This document shows positions 26,791 through 35,572 of a stretch of 64,000 bases of DNA, piece by piece; the first letter of the stretch is position 1; each line of letters starts with the position of its first letter. The notes beneath the pieces are model-generated. The model did no database searches and was not told the origin of the DNA. It was given only the letters and a program-made list of their open reading frames with translations. The stretch covers positions 22,357 through 86,356 of the forward strand of contig NZ_JBATHS010000050.1 of NCBI RefSeq assembly GCF_049667165.1, read 5' to 3'. The position numbers and the translations under genes are program-made. Origin of the DNA: Maribacter_A sp049667165 (GTDB taxonomy: Bacteria > Bacteroidota > Bacteroidia > Flavobacteriales > Flavobacteriaceae).

Positions 26791-28134
26791 TTATCGATTT
26801 TGGGTTATTGTCTTGGTATGTTTTTTCTGTTCCCTTTCGTAATCGATTATCCCCGACATGGGTATGATAGGTACGATCCTCATAATCAATATAAAGAATA
26901 GGATGAAGGCTGCGACTCCTGCAAAACTCAACGCCCATTCAATCCAGGTAGCGGTATAATGTAAATACTCAGGTCTGGTATCCTGAATAGGAAGGTAGGG
27001 GGTTTCCAATGTAGGGACGACAATAAGATATCTATTCAACCACAAACCCAAAACTGCGATCACCGCTGCAAAGGTGATTGATTTTATGGTCCTGAATTTC
27101 TTAAAGAACAAAATCACTATCGGTACCAAGACCCCAATATAATTAGCAAAAATGAATTCCCAGAAATATCGGGTGAACAGGGTATCCAACAAATTGATGT
27201 CCTGAATTTTATGACTGAACCATCGTGAAAAATATTCACTAAATGTAAAATAACCGAATAATAAGGAAATGATCAAGAGTACAATACCGGCCCCTATAAA
27301 ATGTATTTTTCTGATATAATGGTCAAGTTTGAAGTATTTGCGAATCAGGTACATGGTTATAATAATAACCCCGACCCCTGAATAAAGACCTGCAATTATA
27401 AAGTAAGGTGCAAAAATCGTACTGTTCCATCCGGGTTGCAGTGTTAAACTGAATATCCATGCCAAAACGGTATAGGCAACGATGGCAAGGACAATTACCA
27501 TGGCCGACATCGTTCTGGTGATTTTATGCAATCTTTCCCGCTGGGTGGGCGTATCCATATAACCGATGGCCAAGGTCTTGTATAATTTACGCCGCCAATT
27601 TGAAGTCCCCTCGCTGTTATCCCTCAATATGGCAAAATCAGGAATAAACGTTAAATATAGATAGATGAAACATCCAATTAAATCGGTCAGTATTGCAATG
27701 ATATCCCAGGTGATGGGTGATTGAATCCTGGGGTAGATGAATAGATAATGCAATCTGTCAAGTCTTCCTATGCATAACAAAATAAATATGGGACCAATAA
27801 TCAATGACAATACCGTAATAATCTCAACAATCCTTGAAACCGAGTTTTTCCAGGGTGTTTTAAAGAAATGCAGGATCCCTGAAATGAACGCTCCTGAATA
27901 GCTAAGGCAAACGAAAAAAATGAAATTGATGATATAAATCCCCCATACCACATTATCCCTCATTCCTGTAATCTCATGGCCTTTGACCACTTGTAGTACA
28001 AATGCCACCAGTCCGACCAGAATGACCATGATAAGAAAGCCGATCCAATATTTTGAAAAAGGACCGGATTTTCCCAACATGGGGGAAAATTCCTTTACCA
28101 ATTCCCTTTTTCTACCAACCATATCCACATCCAT
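26791..28134 (-). CDS. nrfD: NrfD/PsrC-family quinol-interacting membrane subunit
   Basis: This 447-residue inner-membrane protein has about ten hydrophobic segments across its length, as in NrfD/PsrC/DmsC proteins that exchange electrons between the quinone pool and an Fe-S partner. Recognisable stretches include EITGMRDNVVWGIYIINFIFFVCLSYSGAFISG and FMDT-type loop YMDTPTQRERLHKITRTMS. It starts 11 bases after the stop of the Fe-S gene, so the two form the expected NrfCD pair. No molybdopterin catalytic subunit is encoded nearby. The direction of electron flow is unknown. Confidence 0.87.
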   Translation of the reverse strand: MDVDMVGRKRELVKEFSPMLGKSGPFSKYWIGFLIMVILVGLVAFVLQVVKGHEITGMRDNVVWGIYIINFIFFVCLSYSGAFISGILHFFKTPWKNSVSRIVEIITVLSLIIGPIFILLCIGRLDRLHYLFIYPRIQSPITWDIIAILTDLIGCFIYLYLTFIPDFAILRDNSEGTSNWRRKLYKTLAIGYMDTPTQRERLHKITRTMSAMVIVLAIVAYTVLAWIFSLTLQPGWNSTIFAPYFIIAGLYSGVGVIIITMYLIRKYFKLDHYIRKIHFIGAGIVLLIISLLFGYFTFSEYFSRWFSHKIQDINLLDTLFTRYFWEFIFANYIGVLVPIVILFFKKFRTIKSITFAAVIAVLGLWLNRYLIVVPTLETPYLPIQDTRPEYLHYTATWIEWALSFAGVAAFILFFILIMRIVPIIPMSGIIDYEREQKKHTKTITQNR

Positions 28135-28145
28135 GTCAAAAATGA

Positions 28146-29141
28146 TTAAAGTTCAGTATTGTTTTGTTTTTGATCCAAAAATTCTTCCACTTCAGGTACA
28201 TCCTTATATCGTTCCAAAATATCTTCCTCTACATCGAATCCCCGTTCCAATGGGAACTGTCTGTTGACCGCAGGTAAATAATATACATTGGGCTTTGTTC
28301 CCAGATGTTCCAAATGTCGGTAACCGGCCCGGTCTTTGATCAGCTCGGAGAATCTAACGGTCTCTTCGCCGTTGGTAACGATATCCTCATTCTTGTCACC
28401 AAAATAGATAACACCCATTGGACAGGATTTCGCGCAATGTGGCAATTTACCTTCCCTTAGAAGATCAGGGCAGAAATCACATTTCATGACAGTTCCTTCG
28501 GCTGCCGGAACACTAGTCTCTGGCGAATAGGGTTGGGAGGTATCATCAAATTTAGCTTTATGTCCCCAATTGAACTGCCGTGCTGAATAGGGGCAACTTG
28601 TAATACAGAATTTACACCCGATACAGCGATCATTGTCAATCAAAACGATACCATCATCCCGTTTGAAGGTTGCCCCCGTTGGGCAGACGGTAACGCAAGG
28701 TGGTTCATCACAATGAAAACATGGTTTTGGAAACCAATACGGAGCTCCTTCTTCATTATCCTTTATGAGTTGTACTTTCATAAACTCTTCATGATGATCC
28801 AAGTTGTGCGCTTTTTGGCAACTTTCGACACATTTTCTGGCATTTTTGCATTTCGCCAAATCGATGACCATTACGAATTGTCTATTGGGTATTCCCTTTC
28901 TGGATTCAGCTGGGGTAATGTGGGCTTCAGGATACTTATTGATATTGTCGGCATCAACCTCGACAATTTTACCGTCAGGGGTCAACAACCTGATTTTTTC
29001 CCCTGATGATTTCAATTCTTCCTCAGAGGCTAAGTTTGCCAATAACGATACGCCTGTTATTGCAGTTGCACCAGACATCAATCCTAACTTCAAGAAGTTC
29101 CTTCTGTTGTTGTCCTTTTTATCGGTCATGTCATTTTTCAT
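28146..29141 (-). CDS. Tat-exported four-cluster Fe-S protein (NrfC/HybA-like)
   Basis: This 331-residue periplasmic Fe-S protein partners NrfD. A twin-arginine signal (RRNFLKLGLMSGATAITG, residues 13-30) exports it folded. Four Cys motifs are visible: C98-KNA-RK-C104-VES-C108; CFHCDEPPCVTVCP; CIGCKFCITSCP; and CDFC...HCAKSCP. In the first, the second Cys of the usual CxxCxxCxxxC is Ala101, so that cluster may be [3Fe-4S], use another ligand, or be altered. The other three are canonical. It carries electrons between NrfD in the membrane and the c-type cytochromes encoded upstream in the operon. Confidence 0.9.
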   Translation of the reverse strand: MKNDMTDKKDNNRRNFLKLGLMSGATAITGVSLLANLASEEELKSSGEKIRLLTPDGKIVEVDADNINKYPEAHITPAESRKGIPNRQFVMVIDLAKCKNARKCVESCQKAHNLDHHEEFMKVQLIKDNEEGAPYWFPKPCFHCDEPPCVTVCPTGATFKRDDGIVLIDNDRCIGCKFCITSCPYSARQFNWGHKAKFDDTSQPYSPETSVPAAEGTVMKCDFCPDLLREGKLPHCAKSCPMGVIYFGDKNEDIVTNGEETVRFSELIKDRAGYRHLEHLGTKPNVYYLPAVNRQFPLERGFDVEEDILERYKDVPEVEEFLDQKQNNTEL

Positions 29142-29234
29142 AATACACCCATTTAATTGAAATCATCGAAACCCGTATGATTCCACAAAAAATTCACTAT
29201 GTTACTCCTGAGCCTTTGTTTTACTCGCCTTTAA

Positions 29235-30098
29235 CTAAAAGTTATAGTTCCTGGTGATGTTGAATCCGAACAGAAAATCACCAGAAAAGAAATCATTGGT
29301 GTTTTTCATATAGTTGCTTTGGGGAACGATACCATTTAGATTGGTAATGAACAATTGAAAAGCATGGCTCGAGGTCGAAAATTCGACGCCCAAACTAAAT
29401 CCCGGTTGGGGATCGATATCGAATTCAGCATCATTAAGGTGATGAACAAAGGGATGGCTATAGTCAACCATGATTGCCGTTTGTTCGCTAATTTTATAAC
29501 GTCCGCCTGCAGAAAGGGCGACAACGTCATTTCGCATCCTGTGCTCGACCAAATTATAATGGGATACACTAGGGGCGATCTGTAAGGATAGCTTAGGGCT
29601 AAATCTACGTGCAATGATCAATTGGTTAAAATAGGAATATCTGGATTGTTTGGTTGGAAAAAGACCAATACCCTTTTTACGTGCATCAATGACAAAATTC
29701 CCGTAGTACGATACACTGACGGGTATTCTTCCTGAACGGGTCTGCCTTAGGATACCGGCTTTCCAATTAAAATCCTGTAAACGATCGAACTTTGTAGTAC
29801 CAAAACCTACCGTAAACCTATCGTGTATCGCATAGGAAAGTCCAATGCGAATATTGGAGGGCGCCCAAAAACCGGCCATGTCGTTCGTGCCACCATTGAC
29901 CAGACCGAACCTATGCTGCATCATGACTTCCAAGGTATTCTTATCGAACAATACATTGGTTTGGTTGTCAATTAACGTGGTGCTCTCAAAGGCAGGACGT
30001 TCTGGTTTGTCAACAATCGAATCCTTGGACTTCTCCTGAGAAAGCAAAAAGAAGGGGGAACTTAATAAGGCAACAAGTAATATTTTATATGTTCTCAT
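29235..30098 (-). CDS. DUF5777-family outer-membrane beta-barrel
   Basis: This 287-residue protein has a signal peptide ending near LLSQ (residue 21). A series of amphipathic beta strands follows (VMMQHRFGLVNGG, NIRIGLSYAIHDRFTVGFGTTKFDRLQ, IPVSVSYYGNFVI, HAFQLFITNLNG) and it ends on an aromatic residue (NYNF), as outer-membrane barrels do. I recall it as DUF5777, which is common next to cytochromes and Fe-S/NrfD genes in Bacteroidota. It may be the barrel through or around which heme proteins connect periplasm and surface, comparable in role, not sequence, to MtrB. Confidence 0.75.
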   Translation of the reverse strand: MRTYKILLVALLSSPFFLLSQEKSKDSIVDKPERPAFESTTLIDNQTNVLFDKNTLEVMMQHRFGLVNGGTNDMAGFWAPSNIRIGLSYAIHDRFTVGFGTTKFDRLQDFNWKAGILRQTRSGRIPVSVSYYGNFVIDARKKGIGLFPTKQSRYSYFNQLIIARRFSPKLSLQIAPSVSHYNLVEHRMRNDVVALSAGGRYKISEQTAIMVDYSHPFVHHLNDAEFDIDPQPGFSLGVEFSTSSHAFQLFITNLNGIVPQSNYMKNTNDFFSGDFLFGFNITRNYNF

Positions 30099-30115
30099 TT
30101 TAAAGATCTTTGTGG

Positions 30116-30496
30116 TTAGTTATTCTCGGCCCCTCTGTCTATCCAGGCTTTTATTATCCCTATTTCATCACTGGTTAGTACCAAGCCAGCTTCCACGGGA
30201 TGATCATTACCTGGTAATTTTTTGTAAAACTCGCTATTTTCGGCATCACCAGCAGATACATATTGGGGAACAATTGCATTGAATGCATTGCCTTCCCTTA
30301 AATCAGGGCTTGTATTTCCATTATGACAACCCGTACATTGTGAAAAAATGGGTTGTACATCATCATTAAATGAAACTACCACATCGTCAGGTATTTCAAC
30401 AACAAGATCTTGTTCTTCTGGTAATTCGTCATAGTAGCATGAAAAACAGCATAAACTTAAACTGCTAACCAGAACTATTTTTAATAGTCTTTTCAT
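30116..30496 (-). CDS. Monoheme cytochrome lipoprotein
   Basis: This 126-residue protein has a lipoprotein signal (LSLCCFSC, lipidated Cys likely 20) and one heme c site, CTGCH at residues 54-58, in the context FNDDVQPIFSQCTGCHNG, typical of DUF1549-like/planctomycete-type cytochrome modules. A further 38 codons are open upstream, but ATG at 30496 gives the signal sequence. It ends 17 bases before the DUF5777 barrel and follows the hexaheme gene by 146 bases, so it would bridge periplasm and outer membrane. Confidence 0.85.
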   Translation of the reverse strand: MKRLLKIVLVSSLSLCCFSCYYDELPEEQDLVVEIPDDVVVSFNDDVQPIFSQCTGCHNGNTSPDLREGNAFNAIVPQYVSAGDAENSEFYKKLPGNDHPVEAGLVLTSDEIGIIKAWIDRGAENN

Positions 30497-30642
30497 TTTG
30501 TTTTGATTTGATATTTGATGTCCCCTATTATTTTTAAGAAGGAAAAACGAGTCGGTTTGTGACCTTTTAAAAAACATTGGGATTTGGTTTAATTTCAGGA
30601 GTAGGGTCACTACTCCTGAAATTCAGTAATATCCAACTATGA

Positions 30643-31785
30643 TTAGTCTAAGGCCTCGATTGAGTTCTTGATCAATGCTTTGGCATATTTAGGGTTGTGG
30701 ACACCCATACTGCCATCTTCAAGAATGAACAGATAATTCCATGCAGCTTCAGCTTCCAAAATGCTATACGTACCAGGAACAGGATGATCTTCATGTACAA
30801 TACCGACATTTTCCAACAAACCTGCCAAGGTGGCCATATCAGAGGCTAAGAAGTCATCTGAAGGTATACCATTGGTATGACAAGTGATACAAGCGTTCTC
30901 TGAAGGTATCATCGAGTGTAAACCATCGGTACCGTCTGAAGATTCTGCCATATGGCAACTAACACAAGTAGAACCTGTTCTGTGTGCGGCCGAACCAACA
31001 CCAGGAAATGCTTCCGAACCTGCAATCAACGCTCCTTGAAGACCTTCTAACAAGGTTGCCTGTGGTCCATGATGTGGTCCCCAATGCGTACTTGTAACCC
31101 TGAACATGCCCGCAGCATCCGGTGTAGGTGTTGCCGTTCTAGGTTGATGACAATTGATACACGTATTACTACCATCCCCATAATCGATGACGGTACCATC
31201 AACAATCAAGGAAACAGGTTCAAGGGCCCTTAAGGCAAGATCATTACCGTCATTTTCAAAGTCGAAAGATTTATGGGTATCATGACAAGTTGTACAAGTA
31301 ATCGAGGTCACAAACGCCACAGGATTGTTTGAATAAATAGGTAAACCACGATCATCTACCTCTGGGTAATCATCGGAATCATCATCTGGAGTACCATTAT
31401 CATTTATTACCAATTCTGGCTCAGATAATCCGTAATAACCAGCAGGATTCACAAATCCTTTGGTAATATAATCAACAAAGCCCTCATTGGAGTGGCATTG
31501 TGCACAAGTTGCCCGTGCACCGGCATAATTCACAGAACCTTCGGTAAGGCCTTTTGAATGGAAAGAAGTTTCATAGGCCGCATAAATTGGCGCTCTATAG
31601 GTATTGGAATGACAAGAGATGCATGACTCTGCGGAAGTATCCGCGCCGTCAATACCATCCACCCCATCTATACCATCGATCCCATCCACCCCATCCCGTC
31701 CGGCGATAGGATCACTGGTACATTGAACAAATAATAAACTTGATGTGACTACCATCAAGAAGCTCAATAATCTAAATTTTTTCAT
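30643..31785 (-). CDS. Hexaheme c-type cytochrome lipoprotein with collagen-like linker
   Basis: This 380-residue protein has a lipobox (LFVQC, Cys 22) and six CxxCH heme sites starting at residues 55 (CISCH), 94 (CAQCH), 164 (CTTCH), 209 (CINCH), 274 (CVSCH) and 299 (CITCH). Extra His residues (THWGPHHG) may serve as distal ligands. Between the lipid anchor and the first heme is a collagen-like Gly-X-Asp tract (residues 29-49). The lipid anchor and rigid linker fit a surface- or periplasm-facing terminal electron carrier. It is the first gene of the operon and its promoter carries an FNR-like dyad plus two further palindromes. The electron donor or acceptor is unknown. Confidence 0.9.
   Translation of the reverse strand: MKKFRLLSFLMVVTSSLLFVQCTSDPIAGRDGVDGIDGIDGVDGIDGADTSAESCISCHSNTYRAPIYAAYETSFHSKGLTEGSVNYAGARATCAQCHSNEGFVDYITKGFVNPAGYYGLSEPELVINDNGTPDDDSDDYPEVDDRGLPIYSNNPVAFVTSITCTTCHDTHKSFDFENDGNDLALRALEPVSLIVDGTVIDYGDGSNTCINCHQPRTATPTPDAAGMFRVTSTHWGPHHGPQATLLEGLQGALIAGSEAFPGVGSAAHRTGSTCVSCHMAESSDGTDGLHSMIPSENACITCHTNGIPSDDFLASDMATLAGLLENVGIVHEDHPVPGTYSILEAEAAWNYLFILEDGSMGVHNPKYAKALIKNSIEALD
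31639..31701 (-). repeat. 9-bp repeats encoding a Gly-X-Asp tract
   Basis: The minus strand repeats units encoding GVD and GID between the lipid anchor and the first heme of the hexaheme cytochrome. Such short codon-phased repeats can vary in number by slippage, changing linker length. Confidence 0.7.
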
Positions 31786-31827
31786 AATGCTTGGATATTA
31801 AGATATGTACATGTATTAAATCTATGT

Positions 31828-31871
31828 TAAAAATACCCCAGTAAGCATGTTAAAAATATGATTTTTATCAT
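31828..31871 (-). promoter_or_regulatory. FNR-like dyad plus -7 box, hexaheme/NrfD/HemA operon
   Basis: Dyad ATGAT-TTTT-ATCAT (31858-31871) sits inside 12-bp inverted arms (31851-31862 / 31867-31878). Exactly 22 bp downstream on the minus strand is TATTTTTA (31828-31835), close to TAnnTTTG. The start codon is about 43 bp further. Confidence 0.6.
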
Positions 31872-31941
31872 ATTTTTAAACTTTTAAAATATTGATTTTC
31901 AATTACTTATGATTTTTGACAAATAAAATTGGTACATATAA

Positions 31942-31978
31942 GTAACAATTGTTACAAAGCTTATGTCACAATTGTTAC
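31942..31978. promoter_or_regulatory. Two GTAAC-N4-GTTAC palindromes in tandem
   Basis: GTAACAATTGTTAC (31942-31955) is a perfect 14-bp palindrome. GTCACAATTGTTAC (31965-31978) differs at one base. Start-to-start distance is 23 bp. The 5-4-5 layout fits a second Crp/Fnr-type regulator with another half-site. Confidence 0.5.
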
Positions 31979-32119
31979 AAAATCGGCCCCTTGGCAAAGG
32001 GCACATGTACCGGTTCAAAAAAATCGTGGTCAACTATTCATTGAACCACACTTTTTGTAAAGAAATGGAAATGTTCAATAGGGAAGCATTGCACTCGTGT
32101 GCAAAATATCGAACTTGAT

Positions 32120-33304
32120 TTAGTGGAGTAACCTATAGGACTGCTTGGCAATCTCAAGTTCCTCATTGGTGGGGATGACCAAAACCTTCACCCTTGATTG
32201 GGTTTGGTTTATTTCCCTTAACCCTCTGGATTTGGACTCATTTTCGGCTTCATCCAAAAGGATTCCCATATACTCCATATCCGTACATACCAAATGCCTG
32301 ATTTGGCTTGAGTTTTCCCCCACACCAGCCGTAAAAACGATGGCGTCAAGGCCGTTCATGGCAGCCGCATAAGCCCCAATGTATTTTTTAATGCGATAGG
32401 CATTCATATCAAGTGCTAATTTGCAATCTGTATTGCCCTTTGCAGCTTGGGCTTCGATGTCCCGTAAATCACTGAAACCCGTCAAGCCCAACATGCCACT
32501 TTCATTAATGAGCAATTTATTGACTTGATCCAATTCGTAACCCAGTTCATTTACCAGATAAAAGATAAGGGAATGGTCGATATCCCCACTACGAGAACCC
32601 ATGATCAGTCCGTTACTCGGGGCAAAACCAAGACTGTGATCTATACTTTTTCCTTGCTTTATGGCCGTGATACTGCACCCATTGCCTAAATGGATGGATA
32701 TTATATTGGCATCGGGGTTATTTAGATAGGTCAGCGCCTTTTCACTGACGTACTTATGACTGGTACCATGAAACCCGTACATTTTTATGCCAAAGTCTGT
32801 ATAGAATTTGTTCGGAATGGCATACTTCCTGGCTTTAACCGGTATGGTTTGGTGAAAGGCAGTATCGAAAACAGCGATTTGTTTGGCTGTTGGAAATATT
32901 TTTTCCGCAATCTCAATTCCCGTAAGATTATGGGGATTGTGCAAGGGTGCCAAATTTGTGAATTCCTTTATTTTATCTTTGATTTCGGCATCGATCAACG
33001 TTGTTGCTGAGAAAGCATCCCCGCCATGCACTACCCTATGCCCTACAGCCTCAATCTCATTTGCGTTTTTCACGACACCTTTTTGGGAATCCATGATGTA
33101 GTTCGCAACCAATTCCAAGCCTATCTGGTGGGAAGGTATGTCAAGGATTTCGCGATATTCATCGGTGTTGGTCTTATATATAAGTACGGCATCCTTAAAT
33201 CCTATTCGTTCTACCTGCCCGGAACAAATTACCGCTTCTTGGGGCATTTGCATCAATTGGAATTTAATTGACGAACTTCCCGAATTCAATATTAATACTT
33301 TCAT
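32120..33304 (-). CDS. ackA: Acetate kinase
   Basis: This 394-residue cytoplasmic enzyme makes ATP and acetate from acetyl phosphate. It begins with the family signature MKVLILNSGSSSIKFQL. It also shows GHRVVHGGDAF, FDTAFH, YGFHGTSHKYVS, SIHLGNGCS, DTS-region equivalents (HSLGFAPSNGLIMGSRSGDID) and FTAGVGENSSQIR. Length is normal. It starts 8 bases after the pta stop, giving a pta-ackA operon for acetate overflow or substrate-level phosphorylation. Confidence 0.97.
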   Translation of the reverse strand: MKVLILNSGSSSIKFQLMQMPQEAVICSGQVERIGFKDAVLIYKTNTDEYREILDIPSHQIGLELVANYIMDSQKGVVKNANEIEAVGHRVVHGGDAFSATTLIDAEIKDKIKEFTNLAPLHNPHNLTGIEIAEKIFPTAKQIAVFDTAFHQTIPVKARKYAIPNKFYTDFGIKMYGFHGTSHKYVSEKALTYLNNPDANIISIHLGNGCSITAIKQGKSIDHSLGFAPSNGLIMGSRSGDIDHSLIFYLVNELGYELDQVNKLLINESGMLGLTGFSDLRDIEAQAAKGNTDCKLALDMNAYRIKKYIGAYAAAMNGLDAIVFTAGVGENSSQIRHLVCTDMEYMGILLDEAENESKSRGLREINQTQSRVKVLVIPTNEELEIAKQSYRLLH

Positions 33305-33312
33305 GCTTTGTT

Positions 33313-35418
33313 TTAACGAAGTGAATCTTGTGCTTGTATGGCTGTTATGATTACGGTATTGAAGATATCATCTACGGTACAACCCCTACTGAGGTCGTTA
33401 ACCGGTTTGTTCAGGCCTTGTAAGACTGGACCGATTGCCAATGCCCCGGTTTCCCGTTGTACGGCCTTGTAGGTATTGTTGCCGGTATTCAAGTCAGGAA
33501 ATATGAATACGGTCGCCTCACCGGCCACCTGCGAGTCTGGCATTTTGACCTTGCCCACCTTGGCATCAACAGCCGCATCATATTGTATAGGCCCTTCTAC
33601 TTTTAACTCAGGATATCTTTCCTTCACCAATTGGGTCGCCTTTCGTACGCGGTCGACATCTTCCCCCTGGCCTGAGTCCCCCGATGAATAGGAAAGCATG
33701 GCGATTTTTGGTTCAATGCCAAAGATTCTACTGGTTGTGGCAGAGGAAATGGCAATTTCAGCCAATTCTTCCGCTGTCGGATTCGGGTTGATGGCACAAT
33801 CCCCATACACGGTTACCCGATTCTCCAAACACATAAAAAATACCGATGAGACCACCGAAACCCCAGGACGGGTCTTTATAAAATGCAAGGCCGGAAGAAT
33901 GGTCTGCTTGGTCGTATGCACCGCTCCTGATACCATACCATCGGCATGCCCTTTGTGAACCATCATTGTTCCAAAATAGGATACATCTTCCATTAAATCC
34001 TCGGCCATGGCCAAATTGACATTCTTGTGTTTGCGCAACTCGTATAGCTCTTCGGCATATTCCTTAAAATAAACAGATTCTGTAGGATTTTCAATATTGA
34101 CCTTCGATACATCCAAATCGAGATCCATTTGGGAGATTTTTTCCTTTATTGCAATGGGATCCCCCAAAAGGGTGATCTTTACCGCATTTGAGTCTACAAG
34201 AAGTTTTGTGGCCTTTAAAATACGTTCATCAAGCCCTTCTGCAAGTACAATATGTTTTATGTCCGTTTTGGCCCTGCTCAACAAATTATACTGGAACATA
34301 CGGGGCGTAATGCCTTTGGCCTCAAAGATGATCAATCTTTCAGCAAGTTCATCCTCGGGAACATGCTTGGAGAATTCGTGGATTGAGGTCAATATCTTCT
34401 GGGTGTTCTCGGCATATATCCGGGGTCGTATGGCCCCGATTTTATTGGTGATCCCAAAGGTGCCCTCCTTGACCGAAACAATAGGCACCACGTCCGAGAG
34501 ACCTTCTATCAATTTTATGATGGATTCCTCTGGAACCAGGTTACCAGTCAAAAATATTCCGGAAACGGTTGGATAATTTTTCGATAGATTGGCTTGAAGT
34601 GCCCCTAGGATAATATCTGCCCTATCCCCGGGAGTGATCACTAGTCCGTCATTTTCCAAATGGGTCAGATAATTACGTAGCTGCATCGCCCCTACCCCAT
34701 AATGAGCGACTTGGTTGTTTAAATATTCTTCGCCGAAAAGTACTTTCCCGTCCAAAACCTCGACAATTTCCTTAATCGTTGGGTTTCCTAGGATCGGATT
34801 CTTTGGAATGACCCCCACTAGAATATCCTCGGGCAATTGCGCCTTAAGTCCTTTTCGCACCAATTCAATATTCTCTGGTTGCACTTTGTTGGCAATTACC
34901 ATAAGTACCTCGACCCCTTTTTCCGTAAAGGAATGGTAGGCCATGTAAATATTGTTCACCAACTCATCCAAGGTCTTGCCTACGCCGCTTGCCAATATAA
35001 TCGTGGGAATCCCTAAGTTTTTTGCCATAAGGACATTGATATCCCATTCGATGATGGCACCTTCCCCAGAAAAATCAGTACCCTCGACAAGAACAAAATC
35101 AAAACGCTCTTCGATGGCCTTGTACTTATCGATTATCCTATCAAGGACTTCATCTTCCTTATTCTGGTTGTTCTTATGAATTACCTCGCTACGGGTACAG
35201 GCATAGGCCTCCTCATATTTCATTTGAATATTGAAATAGGAAAGTATCGTATTGATATGATTGTCTTGGAATCCCTCAGGATAATCATCGATAATAGGCC
35301 TGAAATAACCTACTTTGGCCGCTTTTCCCAACAGCAGTTGCATTAAGCCCAGGGAAACTATTGATTTACCACTATTTGGCTCTGTAGTGGCAATATAAAT
35401 GGCTTTGCTCATCAGCAA
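33313..35418 (-). CDS. pta: Phosphate acetyltransferase, long form
   Basis: This 701-residue enzyme interconverts acetyl-CoA and acetyl phosphate. The N-terminal third is a BioD-like/P-loop domain (MSKAIYIATTEPNSGKSIVSLGL), the middle is a DRTGG domain (about 215-325), and the catalytic PTA domain occupies the C-terminal half (about 375-700, with GLDERILKATKLL, MVHKGHADGMVSGA, YSSGDSGQGEDVDRV). This is the long regulated Pta form. A perfect -7 box TAAATTTG lies just upstream (35434-35441). It has no FNR-like dyad despite its neighbours. Confidence 0.97.
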   Translation of the reverse strand: MLMSKAIYIATTEPNSGKSIVSLGLMQLLLGKAAKVGYFRPIIDDYPEGFQDNHINTILSYFNIQMKYEEAYACTRSEVIHKNNQNKEDEVLDRIIDKYKAIEERFDFVLVEGTDFSGEGAIIEWDINVLMAKNLGIPTIILASGVGKTLDELVNNIYMAYHSFTEKGVEVLMVIANKVQPENIELVRKGLKAQLPEDILVGVIPKNPILGNPTIKEIVEVLDGKVLFGEEYLNNQVAHYGVGAMQLRNYLTHLENDGLVITPGDRADIILGALQANLSKNYPTVSGIFLTGNLVPEESIIKLIEGLSDVVPIVSVKEGTFGITNKIGAIRPRIYAENTQKILTSIHEFSKHVPEDELAERLIIFEAKGITPRMFQYNLLSRAKTDIKHIVLAEGLDERILKATKLLVDSNAVKITLLGDPIAIKEKISQMDLDLDVSKVNIENPTESVYFKEYAEELYELRKHKNVNLAMAEDLMEDVSYFGTMMVHKGHADGMVSGAVHTTKQTILPALHFIKTRPGVSVVSSVFFMCLENRVTVYGDCAINPNPTAEELAEIAISSATTSRIFGIEPKIAMLSYSSGDSGQGEDVDRVRKATQLVKERYPELKVEGPIQYDAAVDAKVGKVKMPDSQVAGEATVFIFPDLNTGNNTYKAVQRETGALAIGPVLQGLNKPVNDLSRGCTVDDIFNTVIITAIQAQDSLR

Positions 35419-35433
35419 TAAAAAATTTCAATG

Positions 35434-35471
35434 CAAATTTATGCTTTCTTATGGCGTAAATGAAATTTACG
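35434..35471 (-). promoter_or_regulatory. pta promoter: -7 box and CGTAAAT dyad
   Basis: TAAATTTG on the minus strand (35434-35441) matches the consensus exactly. A 7-3-7 dyad CGTAAAT-GAA-ATTTACG (35455-35471) lies 13 bp upstream of it, where a regulator could overlap the -33 region. Confidence 0.5.
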
Positions 35472-35572
35472 ACCGGTATTATGCTTTGTGTTGAAATCCA
35501 AGGGATATTCTTTCATTTTCTCAAAATCACCCCCCTATGGTTACCAAGTCCCAAATGAAAATCGCCAAATTT

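Larger units (their letters stand above)
31786..32119. other. 334-bp regulatory region upstream of the hexaheme operon
   Basis: The region separates the ackA stop from the hexaheme start. It contains the dyad/-7 pair (31828-31871), two GTAAC-type palindromes (31942-31978) and a very AT-rich stretch. I see no ORF or RNA gene. Confidence 0.6.

Noticed and set aside
24114..31785. Alternative complex III (Act) operon
   Set aside because: NrfD, Fe-S and multiheme proteins are shared features, but the large ActB fusion subunit, ActD/ActF and the second NrfD-like subunit are missing, and HemA and a barrel are present.
34097..34576. Plus-strand 159-codon open frame opposite pta
   Set aside because: It is fully antisense to the firmly identified pta gene, has no recognisable domain or promoter, and reads as a low-complexity Ser/Phe-rich shadow.
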